Shown: positions 50,453 to 59,384, counted from the stretch's first letter. The stretch: 64,000 nt of DNA from VSJD01 sp964617825 (GCA_964617825.1 CAZTWL010000017.1:1-64000), one strand, 5' to 3'. Translations and numbers: made by a program. Notes: a model not told the origin generated them from the sequence alone.

Positions 50453-51781
50453 ATGGCGCTGGCCAGGGGAGTTCGCATAGTGGATCCACAGGCAATTCAA
50501 CTTAATCAAACCATTGAGGCTGCCAGCCCGGCGGTGATTGGCATGCTCTCCCGCAAGGGATGCGAAATTTATTTTCCTAAGCTGGGCATTCTGGCACAAT
50601 CAGCCGAAGCTCAGGGACAAGCCATTAATGCCACTATCGGAATTGCGCTGGAGGAAGATGGATCGCCCATGCATCTGGCTTGCGTCATGAACCGGCTGAA
50701 TTTGCCACCCGGACAGGTTTTATCCTATGCCCCCAGTCCCGGACTCGCGGATATCCGCAAGCAATGGCAGGCTATGCTGCTCAGAAAGAATCCCGGACTG
50801 GCCGGCAAGTCATTTAGCCTGCCGGTGGTTACCAGCGCTCTTACGCATGGATTGAGTGTTTGCGGTTATCTCTTCTGTGATCCGGGCGACGAGCTTATCC
50901 TGCCGGATCTCTTCTGGGAAAATTACGAGCTGATTTTCTCCCGCGCCTGCGGTGCGCGCTTGGATTTGTTTGCAATGTTTAACTCCCAGGGCGGGTTCAA
51001 TGTCGAGGGACTGCGCGGCCGCTTGCTATCCGGGCCGATCGGTAAAAAGTTGGTATGTCTCAATTTTCCCAACAATCCCACCGGCTATACGCCGACGATC
51101 AGAGAAGCCCGGGCCATTACCGTGGTCCTGCGCGAAGCTGCGGAGCGCGGCAATAAACTGGTCGTCATCCTGGACGATGCCTATTTCGGCCTCGTGTACG
51201 AACCGGACGTTTTTCAGGAATCCATTTTCAGCCTGCTCTGTGACCTGCATCCAAACCTGCTGGCGGTCAAACTGGATGGCCCGACCAAGGAGGATTATGT
51301 CTGGGGACTCCGTGTCGGTTTTATTACCTATGGAATCTGCGGTGGCGGGCCGGGTGTGTACGATGCTCTTGCCTCCAAAACGGCCGGGATCATCCGGGGC
51401 AACATTTCCAATGCGGCCAACCTGAGTCAATCGCTGCTCCTGGGCGCCTACAGCGATGCGGAGTATGAAAAGCAAAAACAGGCAAAGTACGAATTGCTGC
51501 GCGCGCGCTATAAGCGGGTCGCGCAGATCCTGGCGGAGCATCCCGAATATGCAGAGGAATTCGAAGCCCTACCGTTCAATTCCGGCTACTTTATGTGCGT
51601 GCGTTTGCGAAATGCTGATCCGGAACAAGTGCGCAGGAAGCTCTTAAAGGACTATGCCACAGGTGTGATTGCCATGAGCGGCATTATCCGGCTGGCGTTT
51701 TCCGCAGTGCCGCTGGAGCAGTTGCCGGTCCTGTTCGCGAATTTATTCCGGGCGGTCCGGGATGTCGAAAATCGAGGATAA
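50453..51781 (+). CDS. PLP-dependent aminotransferase class I/II
   Basis: 442 residues with fold-type I aminotransferase landmarks: SYAPSPGLADIRKQW, NFPNNPTGY (NNPTG at 207-211), the PLP-ring Asp in ILDDAYFGLVY (D241), the likely Schiff-base lysine K279 in LDGPTKEDYVWGLRVGF, and a C-terminal domain with a conserved Arg in IIRLAFSAV. The substrate is unknown. Start choice is uncertain: ATG 50453 has a poor ribosome-binding site, while in-frame GTG 50480 has GGGGAG about nine bases upstream. The stop TAA overlaps an ATG at 51781, so it is probably co-transcribed with dnaX. The 167 bases before it hold nothing I can name. Confidence 0.82.
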   Translation: MALARGVRIVDPQAIQLNQTIEAASPAVIGMLSRKGCEIYFPKLGILAQSAEAQGQAINATIGIALEEDGSPMHLACVMNRLNLPPGQVLSYAPSPGLADIRKQWQAMLLRKNPGLAGKSFSLPVVTSALTHGLSVCGYLFCDPGDELILPDLFWENYELIFSRACGARLDLFAMFNSQGGFNVEGLRGRLLSGPIGKKLVCLNFPNNPTGYTPTIREARAITVVLREAAERGNKLVVILDDAYFGLVYEPDVFQESIFSLLCDLHPNLLAVKLDGPTKEDYVWGLRVGFITYGICGGGPGVYDALASKTAGIIRGNISNAANLSQSLLLGAYSDAEYEKQKQAKYELLRARYKRVAQILAEHPEYAEEFEALPFNSGYFMCVRLRNADPEQVRRKLLKDYATGVIAMSGIIRLAFSAVPLEQLPVLFANLFRAVRDVENRG

Positions 51782-51786
51782 TGGTC

Positions 51787-53475
51787 ATGGCCTATGAAGT
51801 ACTAGCGCGTAAGTGGCGGCCCCGGCAGTTTGCGGATGTCGTCGGTCAGGATCACGTAATTCAGACGCTGACCAACGCGATCAAGAAAAATCGGGTGGCG
51901 CACGCCTACCTTTTCGTGGGGCCGCGTGGGATCGGCAAAACCTCCATTGCACGAATTTTTGCCAAGGCCCTCAATTGCAAGAAGGGGATGACGCCAAATC
52001 CGTGCGACCAATGCGACGCGTGCAACGAAATCACGGCAGGATCCAGCCTTGATGTGCATGAACTCGATGCCGCCTCGAATCGCGGCATCGACGAGATTCG
52101 CGCCCTGCGTGACACCATCAAGTACATGCCGACCCAGCGTTTTAAGATTTACATCATTGACGAGGTCCATATGCTCACGACGGAGGCATTCAATGCTCTC
52201 CTGAAGACCCTCGAGGAGCCGCCGGCGCATATCAAGTTTTTCATGGCCACCACCGAGCCGCAGAAAATACCAGCCACTATTTTGTCGCGTTGCCAAAGGT
52301 TCGATCTGCGGCGCATTCCGTCCGGTTTGTTAATTGAACGTTTGCGCCTGATTGCCCAGTCGGAAGGCGTCAAGATCGATGATGACGCCGTGCTGGCCGT
52401 TGCCCGGGCGGCCGAAGGCGGACTGCGTGATGCCGAATCGGCTCTGGATCAACTGATTTCGTTTCAGGGCAATGATATCCACGAGCAGGATGTCCTCTCC
52501 GTGTTCGGCTTGGTTTCGCGTCAAACGCTGGAAAGTCTTTCGACAGCCCTACTGCAAGGTGATATTTCCAGCGTGATTCAGCAGGTTGAGGATTTGGATA
52601 AGAGCGGGAAGGATATGCAGCGACTCATGCAGGAACTCCTGGAACATAGCCGCAATCTGCTCGTATATCTGCAGGCTGGCAGCGGCCTGGCGGCTTTGGA
52701 TTTGACGCCTGCCCAGGTGACCACCTTGAAAACACAGGCGCCGCTGACGCAGGTGGACCGGCTTTTGCGGATTACAGACATTCTGATGGAAACCATGGAC
52801 CGCTTGCCATATGCGCTTTCAAAAAAAACGCTCCTGGAAACTGCTTTAATCCGCTGTGCGCGTGCCGCAGTTGTCGTTTCGCTGGATGAAATCCTGCGGC
52901 GCATCGATGAATTGAAACGCAGCCTGGAGGATAATGGCGCCGCGCCACAGATGGGGGCGGAGGTTGCCGCGCAGGTTGTTACCGCGCCTCAGCAAAAATC
53001 CGCGGCAACCGGCAAGCCGAAGATCGTCGAGCCGATCGTTAACGAACTGGCTCATGTGGTCAAGATCTGGCCGGAGATCGTCGAGAAGGTCGGGAAATCG
53101 GTGGCATTGGCCAAAGGCTGTCTGCTCGATGCGCGGCCGGTGGCTATCATGCGTGAAAGCATGACGATCGGCTTTGACCCGGAATTTGCCGCGCATATGG
53201 AACAAGCCGGTCAGCCGCGAACGCGCGCTGCCCTGCAGAAGTGCCTGAACGATGTGTTGGGGCGTTCCATTACGGTGGAATTTAAGTTGCTGACCGAGTG
53301 CCCGTTGCCTGAAGCGAAGAAGCCTGCGGCAGATGCGCATTCCCCGGCTGGAGCAGCGCGGATGGCACCAGCCGGCAAGCCCACTCTTCAACAAAAGCAA
53401 AAATGGTTCAAGGATCCGGCCGTGCAGAAAACGATGGATATGTTCAACGGAGATATTCAGGAAGTCAGGGAATAG
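51787..53475 (+). CDS. dnaX: DNA polymerase III subunit gamma/tau
   Basis: 562 residues from ATG 51787. The protein then begins MAYEVLARKWRP as in DnaX generally, and GAGG is nine bases upstream; ATG 51781 is too close to that site. Clamp-loader AAA+ domain with Walker A GPRGIGKT (45-52), zinc-binding Cys C64, C73, C76 and C79, Walker B IIDEVHM (D125/E126) and sensor-1/SRC motif LSRCQRFD (167-169). Domain III follows; the C-terminal ~180 residues are diverged and linker-like, ending before a tau-style domain can be recognised. The frame carries no obvious slippery A run, so I cannot support programmed gamma production. It heads the dnaX-ybaB-recR cluster. Confidence 0.96.
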   Translation: MAYEVLARKWRPRQFADVVGQDHVIQTLTNAIKKNRVAHAYLFVGPRGIGKTSIARIFAKALNCKKGMTPNPCDQCDACNEITAGSSLDVHELDAASNRGIDEIRALRDTIKYMPTQRFKIYIIDEVHMLTTEAFNALLKTLEEPPAHIKFFMATTEPQKIPATILSRCQRFDLRRIPSGLLIERLRLIAQSEGVKIDDDAVLAVARAAEGGLRDAESALDQLISFQGNDIHEQDVLSVFGLVSRQTLESLSTALLQGDISSVIQQVEDLDKSGKDMQRLMQELLEHSRNLLVYLQAGSGLAALDLTPAQVTTLKTQAPLTQVDRLLRITDILMETMDRLPYALSKKTLLETALIRCARAAVVVSLDEILRRIDELKRSLEDNGAAPQMGAEVAAQVVTAPQQKSAATGKPKIVEPIVNELAHVVKIWPEIVEKVGKSVALAKGCLLDARPVAIMRESMTIGFDPEFAAHMEQAGQPRTRAALQKCLNDVLGRSITVEFKLLTECPLPEAKKPAADAHSPAGAARMAPAGKPTLQQKQKWFKDPAVQKTMDMFNGDIQEVRE

Positions 53476-53602
53476 GAAAATTTCAAATGAATGCCAGATG
53501 CCTGAATGGAGAAGGGCATCATATCCGTTCAATCAGTGGTTGAGTGCGTTGGTTGCCGGGCATAAACCCGCATTCGACAACAAAAAAGGAGAATGCAAGC
53601 AG

Positions 53603-53926
53603 ATGACGAATATTCTGAAGATGATCAAAGATGCAGCAGGCATGCAGAAAAACATGAAGAAGATGCAGGCCCAACTGCGGGCCAAGACGATCGAGTTTTC
53701 AAGCGGCAATGGCCTGGTGACAGTCACGGCCCGCGGAGATGCCTCGATTGCCGCTATACGCATCGATCCCCGCGCTATGGATGCAACGCGGCCGGCGGCG
53801 CTGGAAAAACTGGTTTTGACGGCCGTCGAGGGCGCGCTGGAAGCGGCAAAAAAAATGAGCGCCGAAGACATGCGGGCAATGATCGGCGAGATGGGGTTGC
53901 CGAACATTCCCGGATTGGGCCTGTGA
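53603..53926 (+). CDS. ybaB: YbaB/EbfC-family nucleoid-associated protein
   Basis: 107 residues from ATG 53603; the open frame extends far upstream, but the family protein starts at MTNILKMIKDAAGMQKNMKK. AAGGAG lies about ten bases ahead. The body has the family pattern: N-terminal helix with MQKNMKKMQAQL, central sheet with GNGLVTVTARGD and the C-terminal IPGLGL. It binds DNA as a dimer. Its place between dnaX and recR is conserved across bacteria and supports the call. Confidence 0.93.
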   Translation: MTNILKMIKDAAGMQKNMKKMQAQLRAKTIEFSSGNGLVTVTARGDASIAAIRIDPRAMDATRPAALEKLVLTAVEGALEAAKKMSAEDMRAMIGEMGLPNIPGLGL

Positions 53927-53959
53927 TCCGGATGACGGCTAAAAAAGCGGACGGCTTAT

Positions 53960-54562
53960 ATGAAGACATTCCCGTCCCTCGATAGAGCAATTGCCTGCTT
54001 TAGTAAACTGCCGGGCATCGGCCGGCGTTCGGCGGAACGGATGGCAATGAAACTGGTCGGCGATCGGGCCGGCCTTCTCAAGGATTTGATTGTTGCCCTG
54101 CAGGCGATAGCTGAACAAATCGGGTGCTGCTCGCGCTGCGGCGCATTGACCACGCGCGATCAAGATCCTTGCCGGTTTTGCACCGATGCCAATCGGGATG
54201 GCAGCGTGCTATGCGTGGTGGAAGATCCTTCCGATGTCCTGCAGATCGAAAATGCGGGCGGCTATCGCGGGCGTTATCACGTGCTTATGGGCAAGCTGTC
54301 GCCCATGCAAGGAACTGGCGTCGGCCAACTCCGCCTGGATGCCCTGACGTTGCGTCTGAAATCGGAGCCGATTCGGGAAGTGATTCTGGCGCTTAATGCG
54401 GATGTGGAAAGCGAGGCAACGGCCAGCATGATTCGCGATTTGCTGGCCGGAAGCACCGTCAAAGTGACCCGGCCGGCCATGGGTATTCCCGCCGGCAGCG
54501 GCATTGCCTATTCGGATGCGGTTACGCTGGCGCGTGCAATCGGCAGTCGCCAGCCGTTTTGA
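53960..54562 (+). CDS. recR: Recombination mediator protein RecR
   Basis: 200 residues, the normal RecR length. Helix-hairpin-helix near the start (FSKLPGIGRRSAERMA), a four-Cys zinc finger (C57, C60, C71, C74 in CSRC and CRFC), and a TOPRIM domain with VLCVVEDPSDVL and the conserved YHVLMGKLSPM, then LNADVESEATASM. It works with RecO/RecF in loading RecA at gaps. The ribosome-binding site before ATG 53960 is poor. The 226 bases after the stop (54563-54788) contain only a small CCCTT/AAGGG repeat. Confidence 0.97.
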   Translation: MKTFPSLDRAIACFSKLPGIGRRSAERMAMKLVGDRAGLLKDLIVALQAIAEQIGCCSRCGALTTRDQDPCRFCTDANRDGSVLCVVEDPSDVLQIENAGGYRGRYHVLMGKLSPMQGTGVGQLRLDALTLRLKSEPIREVILALNADVESEATASMIRDLLAGSTVKVTRPAMGIPAGSGIAYSDAVTLARAIGSRQPF

Positions 54563-54788
54563 TGCATTGTCAATCTTGTGCTAACCAATTGTTTGGGAAT
54601 GGATGCAAACGGTGATCATGTGATGCGATCCTAAGTTTGTCGATTTGTGAGACTTGTCCGTTCCCTTGAAAGGGGCTCAACTTAAGAGATAAAAATTTTC
54701 GGTAATTTCCCTTGCACGATTCTCTGCCTTAGGCGAGGGCTTTGAACCACTGATGTGATATTATTCATGACGTGAACACCAAGTTGCT

Positions 54789-55481
54789 ATGAGCACAATC
54801 TTTGAAGAAAATCTTTCCCGGATCCGCGAGCGTATTCAGGCAGCTTGTGAAAGGGTGGGGCGCCGTCCGGAAGATGTGCGCATCCTGGCCGTGTCCAAAA
54901 CCCGCGGCCCGGACTATATTCGGGAAGCTGCCGATGCCGGATTGCTGGATTTTGGCGAGAATCGCGTGCAGGAAGCCCGGCAAAAAATCTCGCTGTGTTC
55001 AACCTCGTTGACTTGGCATCTGATTGGTCATCTGCAGTCGAACAAGGTCAAGGATGCGGTGAAACTGTTTCATTCGATCCAATCGGTGGATTCATTAAAA
55101 CTGCTTCTGGCTATCGAGCGCGCCGCCGAGGCGGAAGGGCGTATCATGCCTGTGTTTCTGGAAGTCAATGTGTCTGGCGAAAGCAGCAAATTCGGGCTAG
55201 CCCCGGGAGCCGTTCCCGAACTATTACAGGCGGCAAATAGCTTGCGCAGGGTTGAAATTCGGGGGCTATTGACCATCCCGCCGGTGGCGGAAGATCCGGA
55301 GAAAGCGCGGCCTTTTTTCCGTGCCCTGCGCGAGCACCGTGACCGCTGGCGGCAGGAAACCGGTTTTGAGTTGCGCGAATTGTCCATGGGAATGTCCCAT
55401 GATTTTGAGATTGCCGTGGAGGAAGGCGCCACATGGATTCGACTGGGTTCCATTCTCTTCGGGAAAAGGAATACATTATGA
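54789..55481 (+). CDS. yggS: YggS-family PLP homeostasis protein
   Basis: 230 residues, a single-domain alanine-racemase-fold barrel. The PLP lysine is K37 in LAVSKTRG. Other family motifs are DFGENRVQEA, WHLIGHLQSNKVK, IQSVDS, EVNVSGESSKFG, RGLLTIPP, LSMGMSHDFEIAVEEG and WIRLGSILFG. It binds PLP and affects vitamin B6 and amino-acid balance. Its stop overlaps the proC start (ATGA), a very common pairing. Confidence 0.96.
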   Translation: MSTIFEENLSRIRERIQAACERVGRRPEDVRILAVSKTRGPDYIREAADAGLLDFGENRVQEARQKISLCSTSLTWHLIGHLQSNKVKDAVKLFHSIQSVDSLKLLLAIERAAEAEGRIMPVFLEVNVSGESSKFGLAPGAVPELLQAANSLRRVEIRGLLTIPPVAEDPEKARPFFRALREHRDRWRQETGFELRELSMGMSHDFEIAVEEGATWIRLGSILFGKRNTL

Positions 55482-56311
55482 GTGCTTCGTTATCACCAGA
55501 ATTGATGCTTACTTTTGTCGGCGCCGGCAATATGGCCGAGGCCCTGGTCCGGGGAATCATACGGGCAAAGCTGCTTGCCGCCCGGTGTCTGCGGGTGACA
55601 GATACGGAACGGCGGCGCCTGGATCATTTTCAGGCTGCTTTTAGCGTCACGGGCTTCGAACGTAATGCCGATGGTGTCCGGGGGGTGCAGGTAGTGGTTC
55701 TGGCGGTTAAACCGCAAGTTATGCCTGATGTTCTCAGGGATATCGGCGCGCATCTTGACCCCGCGACGCTGGTTGTCAGCATTGCGGCAGGCATTACCAC
55801 AAAACGTCTGCAACAACATTTGCCGGCCGGCCAGCGAGTTGTGCGCGTCATGCCCAATATGCCGGCGCTGGCGGGCGTCGGCGTTTCGGCGTATTGTCTG
55901 GGTGCTTCCGCATCCGAAGAAGATGCAATCTTGGTGGATGCCCTCTTTAAATCGGTGGGCACTGTGGTACGATTGGATGAAAAGCATTTGGATGCGGTAA
56001 CCGCCTTGAGCGGCAGCGGGCCGGCGTATGTTTTTTTTCTGGCCGAATGCATGCTGCAAGCCGGCTGTGAAATGGGGCTTGACCGGGTAACTGCCAAGAC
56101 CTTAACTCTGGGAACAATCCGCGGTGCAGCGTGTTTGCTGGAAGAAACCGGTCCGGAACCGGAGGAGTTGCGCCGCCGGGTCACATCCAAGGGCGGGACA
56201 ACGGCGGCGGCCCTGAGCGTGCTCGAAGCCGGCCGTGTGAAGGATGTCTTTGTTCAAGCCATTCAGGCGGCGCAAAAGCGATCCGGGGAATTGTCGTCCG
56301 GAAATGCTTGA
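55478..56311 (+). CDS. proC: Pyrroline-5-carboxylate reductase
   Basis: 277 residues from ATG 55478, overlapping the yggS stop by ATGA with AAAAGGA upstream; the open frame extends to 55433 inside yggS. Rossmann motif FVGAGNMAEALVRG near the N-terminus, VLAVKPQV, SIAAGITTKRL, VRVMPNMPALAGVGVSAY, the catalytic-region ALSGSGPAYVFFLAE, and TSKGGTTAAALSVLE near the end, all standard for ProC. It catalyses the last step of proline synthesis using NAD(P)H. Confidence 0.96.
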   Translation: MSASLSPELMLTFVGAGNMAEALVRGIIRAKLLAARCLRVTDTERRRLDHFQAAFSVTGFERNADGVRGVQVVVLAVKPQVMPDVLRDIGAHLDPATLVVSIAAGITTKRLQQHLPAGQRVVRVMPNMPALAGVGVSAYCLGASASEEDAILVDALFKSVGTVVRLDEKHLDAVTALSGSGPAYVFFLAECMLQAGCEMGLDRVTAKTLTLGTIRGAACLLEETGPEPEELRRRVTSKGGTTAAALSVLEAGRVKDVFVQAIQAAQKRSGELSSGNA

Positions 56312-56358
56312 TTGAGAAAGAAAAAGGACGATGTTCAACGTTTGCCCAGGAATCGTCA

Positions 56359-57276
56359 ATGACTGCTATAAACAAAGAAAAAATCTGGTATGGATGGATG
56401 CCTTGCGCCGGGTTGGCGTTTGTGCTTTGGGCGTTTAATGTTCTGCCGGCAAAGGCTGAACCGGACCAGATTCCGGCTGTGACGAATCAGTCCGTCTTAA
56501 CCGCAACCAACCGCCCGGCACTGTGGTTTCCTGTCGGGGAACAGATATTTTACAAGGTCCAATGGGGTGTCTGGATTGTAGCCGAATCCAAAGTTGCCAG
56601 CGAGTATATCGAGGAAGACGGCCGCGAACTGTTGGCCATTCGGGTGACTACGCATACCAAAAGCATCATGTCAACGTTTTATCCCGTGGATGATTTCATC
56701 GAAAGCGTGGTGGATCCGGTGACATTCCTCCCAATCCGCTTTACCAAGCGGCTCAGCGAAGGGCGCTACCGGCTGCACGAAATAACGACCTTTGACCACA
56801 AAAATAAGATGGCGCACTGGAAGCATCTTTTGAAAAACGAAAGCAAGGATTTTGCCATCGATGCCGACACGCGCGACCTGATCAGCTACATGTTTTATAT
56901 GCGCTCGCATAAATTCGAACCTGGCAAACATTATGATTTTCGCGTCATGGCGGATGAAAAACTTTACGATCTTTTGGTGGATGCCCGCAACATTGAAACC
57001 CTGGACATTGGTGATTATTCCAAAATCCGGACATTGAAACTCGATCCTGAGGCCAAGTTCCACGGATTATTCGTGCGTGTCGGCAAACTGGAAGTCTGGA
57101 TATCGGATGATGAGCGCTGTCTGTGCGTTCGGGCCATAGCCAGGGCCCCGATTATCGGAACGATCCGTTTGCTCGTTGATCACGTCGAGGGCCCCGGCGA
57201 CGATTATTGGACGCATCCGGGCGATGCCAAGTATCCGCAAGTTGCACGCAAACCGGTGGAGGGCGCAAGCAAGTGA
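56359..57276 (+). CDS. DUF3108 domain protein, exported
   Basis: 305 residues from ATG 56359 (AGGA eight bases upstream). Signal peptide cleaved near AKA-EPD (residue ~32). The rest matches the DUF3108 pattern: FPVGEQIFYKVQWGVW, TTHTKSIMSTFYPVDDFIES, IRFTKRLSEGRYR, DLISYMFYMRSH and KTL-type strands to the end. Proteins of this family are beta-rich periplasmic proteins of unknown activity, often near envelope genes. Its stop overlaps the hldE start (GTGA), which suggests a link to LPS assembly. Confidence 0.85.
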   Translation: MTAINKEKIWYGWMPCAGLAFVLWAFNVLPAKAEPDQIPAVTNQSVLTATNRPALWFPVGEQIFYKVQWGVWIVAESKVASEYIEEDGRELLAIRVTTHTKSIMSTFYPVDDFIESVVDPVTFLPIRFTKRLSEGRYRLHEITTFDHKNKMAHWKHLLKNESKDFAIDADTRDLISYMFYMRSHKFEPGKHYDFRVMADEKLYDLLVDARNIETLDIGDYSKIRTLKLDPEAKFHGLFVRVGKLEVWISDDERCLCVRAIARAPIIGTIRLLVDHVEGPGDDYWTHPGDAKYPQVARKPVEGASK

Positions 57277-58319
57277 AAAACGACATCGAATGGGCGCGTT
57301 TGCTGGTGAAAAAGTTTGCCCGGCAGAAAATCATGGTGATCGGCGACATGATGCTGGATCGGTATATTNNNNNNNNNNTTTATGGCGCGGTGAACCGCAT
57401 TTCGCCCGAAGCGCCAGTGCCGGTTGTAAGGGTTGGCGATGAAAAAAACATGCCCGGCGGGGCCGCCAATGTGGCCCGTAATGTGAGTGCGCTTGGCGGG
57501 CGTGCGTATATGCGTGGCGTCGTGGGCCGCGATGCGACCGGAGACGATTTGGTGCAGGTGCTTGAAGCCGACCATATAAATACCTGTGGGGTGCTGCGCT
57601 ATTCCGGAATTCGCACAACACTGAAAACGCGCATCCTGGCCGAACGTCAACAGGTTGTGCGGGTGGATTGGGAGGATCGACTTCGGTTGCCGCCAAAAGT
57701 TCGCAAGACTTTCTGTGCCAAGGTGTCTACGGCCGTGCAAAGCATGTCGGGTGTGATCATCGCGGATTATGCCAAAGGCGCAATCGGGCAGGATATTGTC
57801 AATGCCGTCATGCGCGTGGCGCGGCGCAAAGCCATTCCCGTGGCGCTGGATCCGAAGGAAAACGACGGCTTGATCATGTCGGCCTTGACCGTGGCAACGC
57901 CGAATCGCAAGGAGGCGTTTGCCTTGGCCCGCGTTCCGGAACACCCGCCCGCAGACAATCCGCTGAAGGATCAGGCATTGTTGCGCGTGGCCGATATTTT
58001 GTTGAACAAATGGAATCCGGCTTTTTTGCTGATAACCCTGGGAGGTCAGGGCATGTTGCTGGTGAGCCATGCGTGCCCTCCCCGGCATGTGGCTACTGTG
58101 GCGCGTGAGGTGTTTGACGTGAGCGGCGCCGGCGACACGGTGATTGCCACCCTCCTCTTGGCCCTGGCCGCAGGCGCAGATTACGCATCGGCCGCCGAAC
58201 TGGCCAATTGCGCTGCCGGCGTCGTTGTCGGCAAACTGGGCACGGCGACCTGTACCGACCAGGAACTGCTTGATTATCTTGAGATGCTTTCTCAATGCGA
58301 TATGAAGCCGAACCGCTGA
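57273..58319 (+). CDS. hldE: D-glycero-beta-D-manno-heptose-7-phosphate kinase (HldE domain I), interrupted by an N run
   Basis: 348 codons from GTG 57273, which overlaps the previous stop (GTGA) and has GGAGGG about nine bases upstream. PfkB/ribokinase fold: VIGDMMLDRYI, RISPEAPVPVV, PGGAANVARNVSALGG, IIADYAKGA, ALDPKEN, VATPNRKEA and the catalytic DVSGAGDTVIA, ending AAGVVVGKLGTAT. It contains only the kinase half; the adenylyltransferase half of the bifunctional enzyme must be encoded elsewhere. Ten Ns at 57369-57378 fall between RYI and YGAVNRIS. The frame is kept across them, but the four X residues are probably artificial. It phosphorylates heptose 7-phosphate for LPS inner core. Confidence 0.93.
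   Translation: MKNDIEWARLLVKKFARQKIMVIGDMMLDRYIXXXXYGAVNRISPEAPVPVVRVGDEKNMPGGAANVARNVSALGGRAYMRGVVGRDATGDDLVQVLEADHINTCGVLRYSGIRTTLKTRILAERQQVVRVDWEDRLRLPPKVRKTFCAKVSTAVQSMSGVIIADYAKGAIGQDIVNAVMRVARRKAIPVALDPKENDGLIMSALTVATPNRKEAFALARVPEHPPADNPLKDQALLRVADILLNKWNPAFLLITLGGQGMLLVSHACPPRHVATVAREVFDVSGAGDTVIATLLLALAAGADYASAAELANCAAGVVVGKLGTATCTDQELLDYLEMLSQCDMKPNR
57369..57378. other. Scaffold gap (10 Ns) inside hldE
   Basis: Flanks are ...tatatt and tttatgg.... Joining them with a 2-base overlap gives tatatttatggc, which translates to RYIYG. That fits the family pattern RYIWG-x-V-x-RISPEAP with no insertion. The N run is therefore probably a placeholder of arbitrary size. Confidence 0.9.
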
Positions 58320-58351
58320 TTCGGGTACCATTCAGCCATCTGGTTCTTGTT

Positions 58352-58420
58352 CGAAATGAATTTCGGTCCTTGCCCGTTCGGCGGCTGAATATTGTTGCCT
58401 TCAATTCATTTCGTTTTTTG
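58352..58420 (+). terminator. Intrinsic terminator after hldE
   Basis: An 11-bp perfect inverted repeat, CGAAATGAATT (58352-58362) and AATTCATTTCG (58404-58414), is followed directly by TTTTTT (58415-58420). The loop is long (41 bases). A second repeat, ATTCAGCC (58330-58337) / GGCTGAAT (58384-58391), interleaves with it, so the two stems cannot nest in one simple fold. Confidence 0.75.
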
Positions 58421-58434
58421 CGTAACCTCAGGAT

Positions 58435-58465
58435 TGACAAAGCCGATACGCACGATAATATAAAT
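58435..58465 (+). promoter_or_regulatory. Sigma-70-type promoter of the rubredoxin cluster
   Basis: A perfect TTGACA (58435-58440) is followed by an A/T-rich stretch with three overlapping -10 candidates: TAATAT at 16-base spacing (58457-58462), GATAAT at 14 and TATAAA at 19. It lies just after the hldE terminator and 66-96 bases before the rubredoxin ATG, the expected place for a promoter of the redox genes. Confidence 0.65.
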
Positions 58466-58530
58466 AAGAATGTGATAGTTCTTGCGGGCATAAAGTATAA
58501 AGGCCGCATGATTCAAGAGAGGAGGTCGGT

Positions 58531-58692
58531 ATGCAGCGTTTTATTTGCGATGTGTGTGGCTACGTATACGATCCAAAATTGGGTGATCCTGAGCACGGGG
58601 TCAAACCCGGAACACCATTTGACTTGGTGCCGGCCGACTGGGTCTGTCCGGAATGCGGTGTCGGCAAGGATCAGTTTTCGCCGGAATCGTGA
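58531..58692 (+). CDS. Rubredoxin
   Basis: 53 residues, the standard size for rubredoxin. Iron-binding Cys C6 and C9 (ICDVCGYVYDP) and C39 and C42 (VCPECGVGKDQF), with the usual GDPEHGVKPGTPF and LPADWVCP-type segments between (here LVPADWVCPECG). GGAGG lies five bases before ATG 58531. It carries electrons at low potential in the cytoplasm, here most likely to the adjacent rubrerythrin for peroxide removal. An 85-base spacer with a 6-bp hairpin AGCGAG/CTCGCT (58712-58733) separates it from that gene. Confidence 0.97.
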   Translation: MQRFICDVCGYVYDPKLGDPEHGVKPGTPFDLVPADWVCPECGVGKDQFSPES

Positions 58693-58777
58693 GGACCTGG
58701 TCGTTTGATCTAGCGAGAGATTGATTGCTCGCTTTGGCTGAAATAATTCTTCTATTAACCATCAGGAGGTTTGTCCC

Positions 58778-59350
58778 ATGGAATTGAAAGGCAGCAAGAC
58801 GGAAAGGAATGTGTTGACGGCATTCGCGGGTGAATCCCAGGCGCGCAATCGTTACTCGTATTTTGCCGGACAGGCGCGCCGCGATGGATATATGCAAATT
58901 GCCGATATCTTTGAAGAGACCGCGAACCAGGAACGCGAGCATGCCCACAGGTTGTTCAAGCTTTTACAGGGCGGGTTGGTGAAAATCGAAGCCGCGTTTC
59001 CCGCGGGCGTGGTGGGGACGACTTTGCAAAACTTGAAAGCATCCGCTGCGGGAGAACATGAGGAATGGTCGGAGATGTATCCGGGTTTCGCCAAGATTGC
59101 CCGTGCGGAAGGTTTTGAGCCGATCGCAAAAATATTCGAGGCCATAGCCGTGGCGGAGCGCCAGCATGAGAAACGCTATCTGGGCTTTGCAGCCAATGTG
59201 GATGCCGGCAGCGTTTTCAAGAAAGACAACGAAGTGGTTTGGCGGTGCCGAAACTGCGGTTATTTGCATCGCGGCAAAGAGGCCCCGCAGGCTTGCCCCG
59301 CTTGCGCCCATCCGCAGGCTCATTTCGAGTTGCTGGCGGAAAATTGGTAA
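58778..59350 (+). CDS. rbr: Rubrerythrin
   Basis: 190 residues. The N-terminal ferritin-like four-helix diiron domain shows GESQARNRYSYFA and ETANQEREHAHRLF (E52-x-x-H55), then EHEEWSEMYPGFAKIARAEG and VAERQHEKRY. The C-terminal rubredoxin-like domain has the two Cys pairs CRNC and CPAC with WRCRNCGYLHRG before the first. It reduces hydrogen peroxide in anaerobes and microaerophiles using electrons from rubredoxin, encoded just upstream. AGGAGG lies eight bases before the ATG. Confidence 0.97.
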   Translation: MELKGSKTERNVLTAFAGESQARNRYSYFAGQARRDGYMQIADIFEETANQEREHAHRLFKLLQGGLVKIEAAFPAGVVGTTLQNLKASAAGEHEEWSEMYPGFAKIARAEGFEPIAKIFEAIAVAERQHEKRYLGFAANVDAGSVFKKDNEVVWRCRNCGYLHRGKEAPQACPACAHPQAHFELLAENW

Positions 59351-59384
59351 ACAAAGCAAGTCTGTCAATCCAATCTTAACTTGG

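Noticed and set aside
54563..54788. Possible 4.5S/SRP RNA or tRNA in the gap after recR, since ffs often lies near dnaX
   Set aside because: The conserved SRP RNA core and a tRNA T-loop were looked for and not seen.
57204..58331. 375-codon minus-strand frame opposite hldE
   Set aside because: hldE is an unmistakable conserved gene on +; the antisense frame shows no motif.
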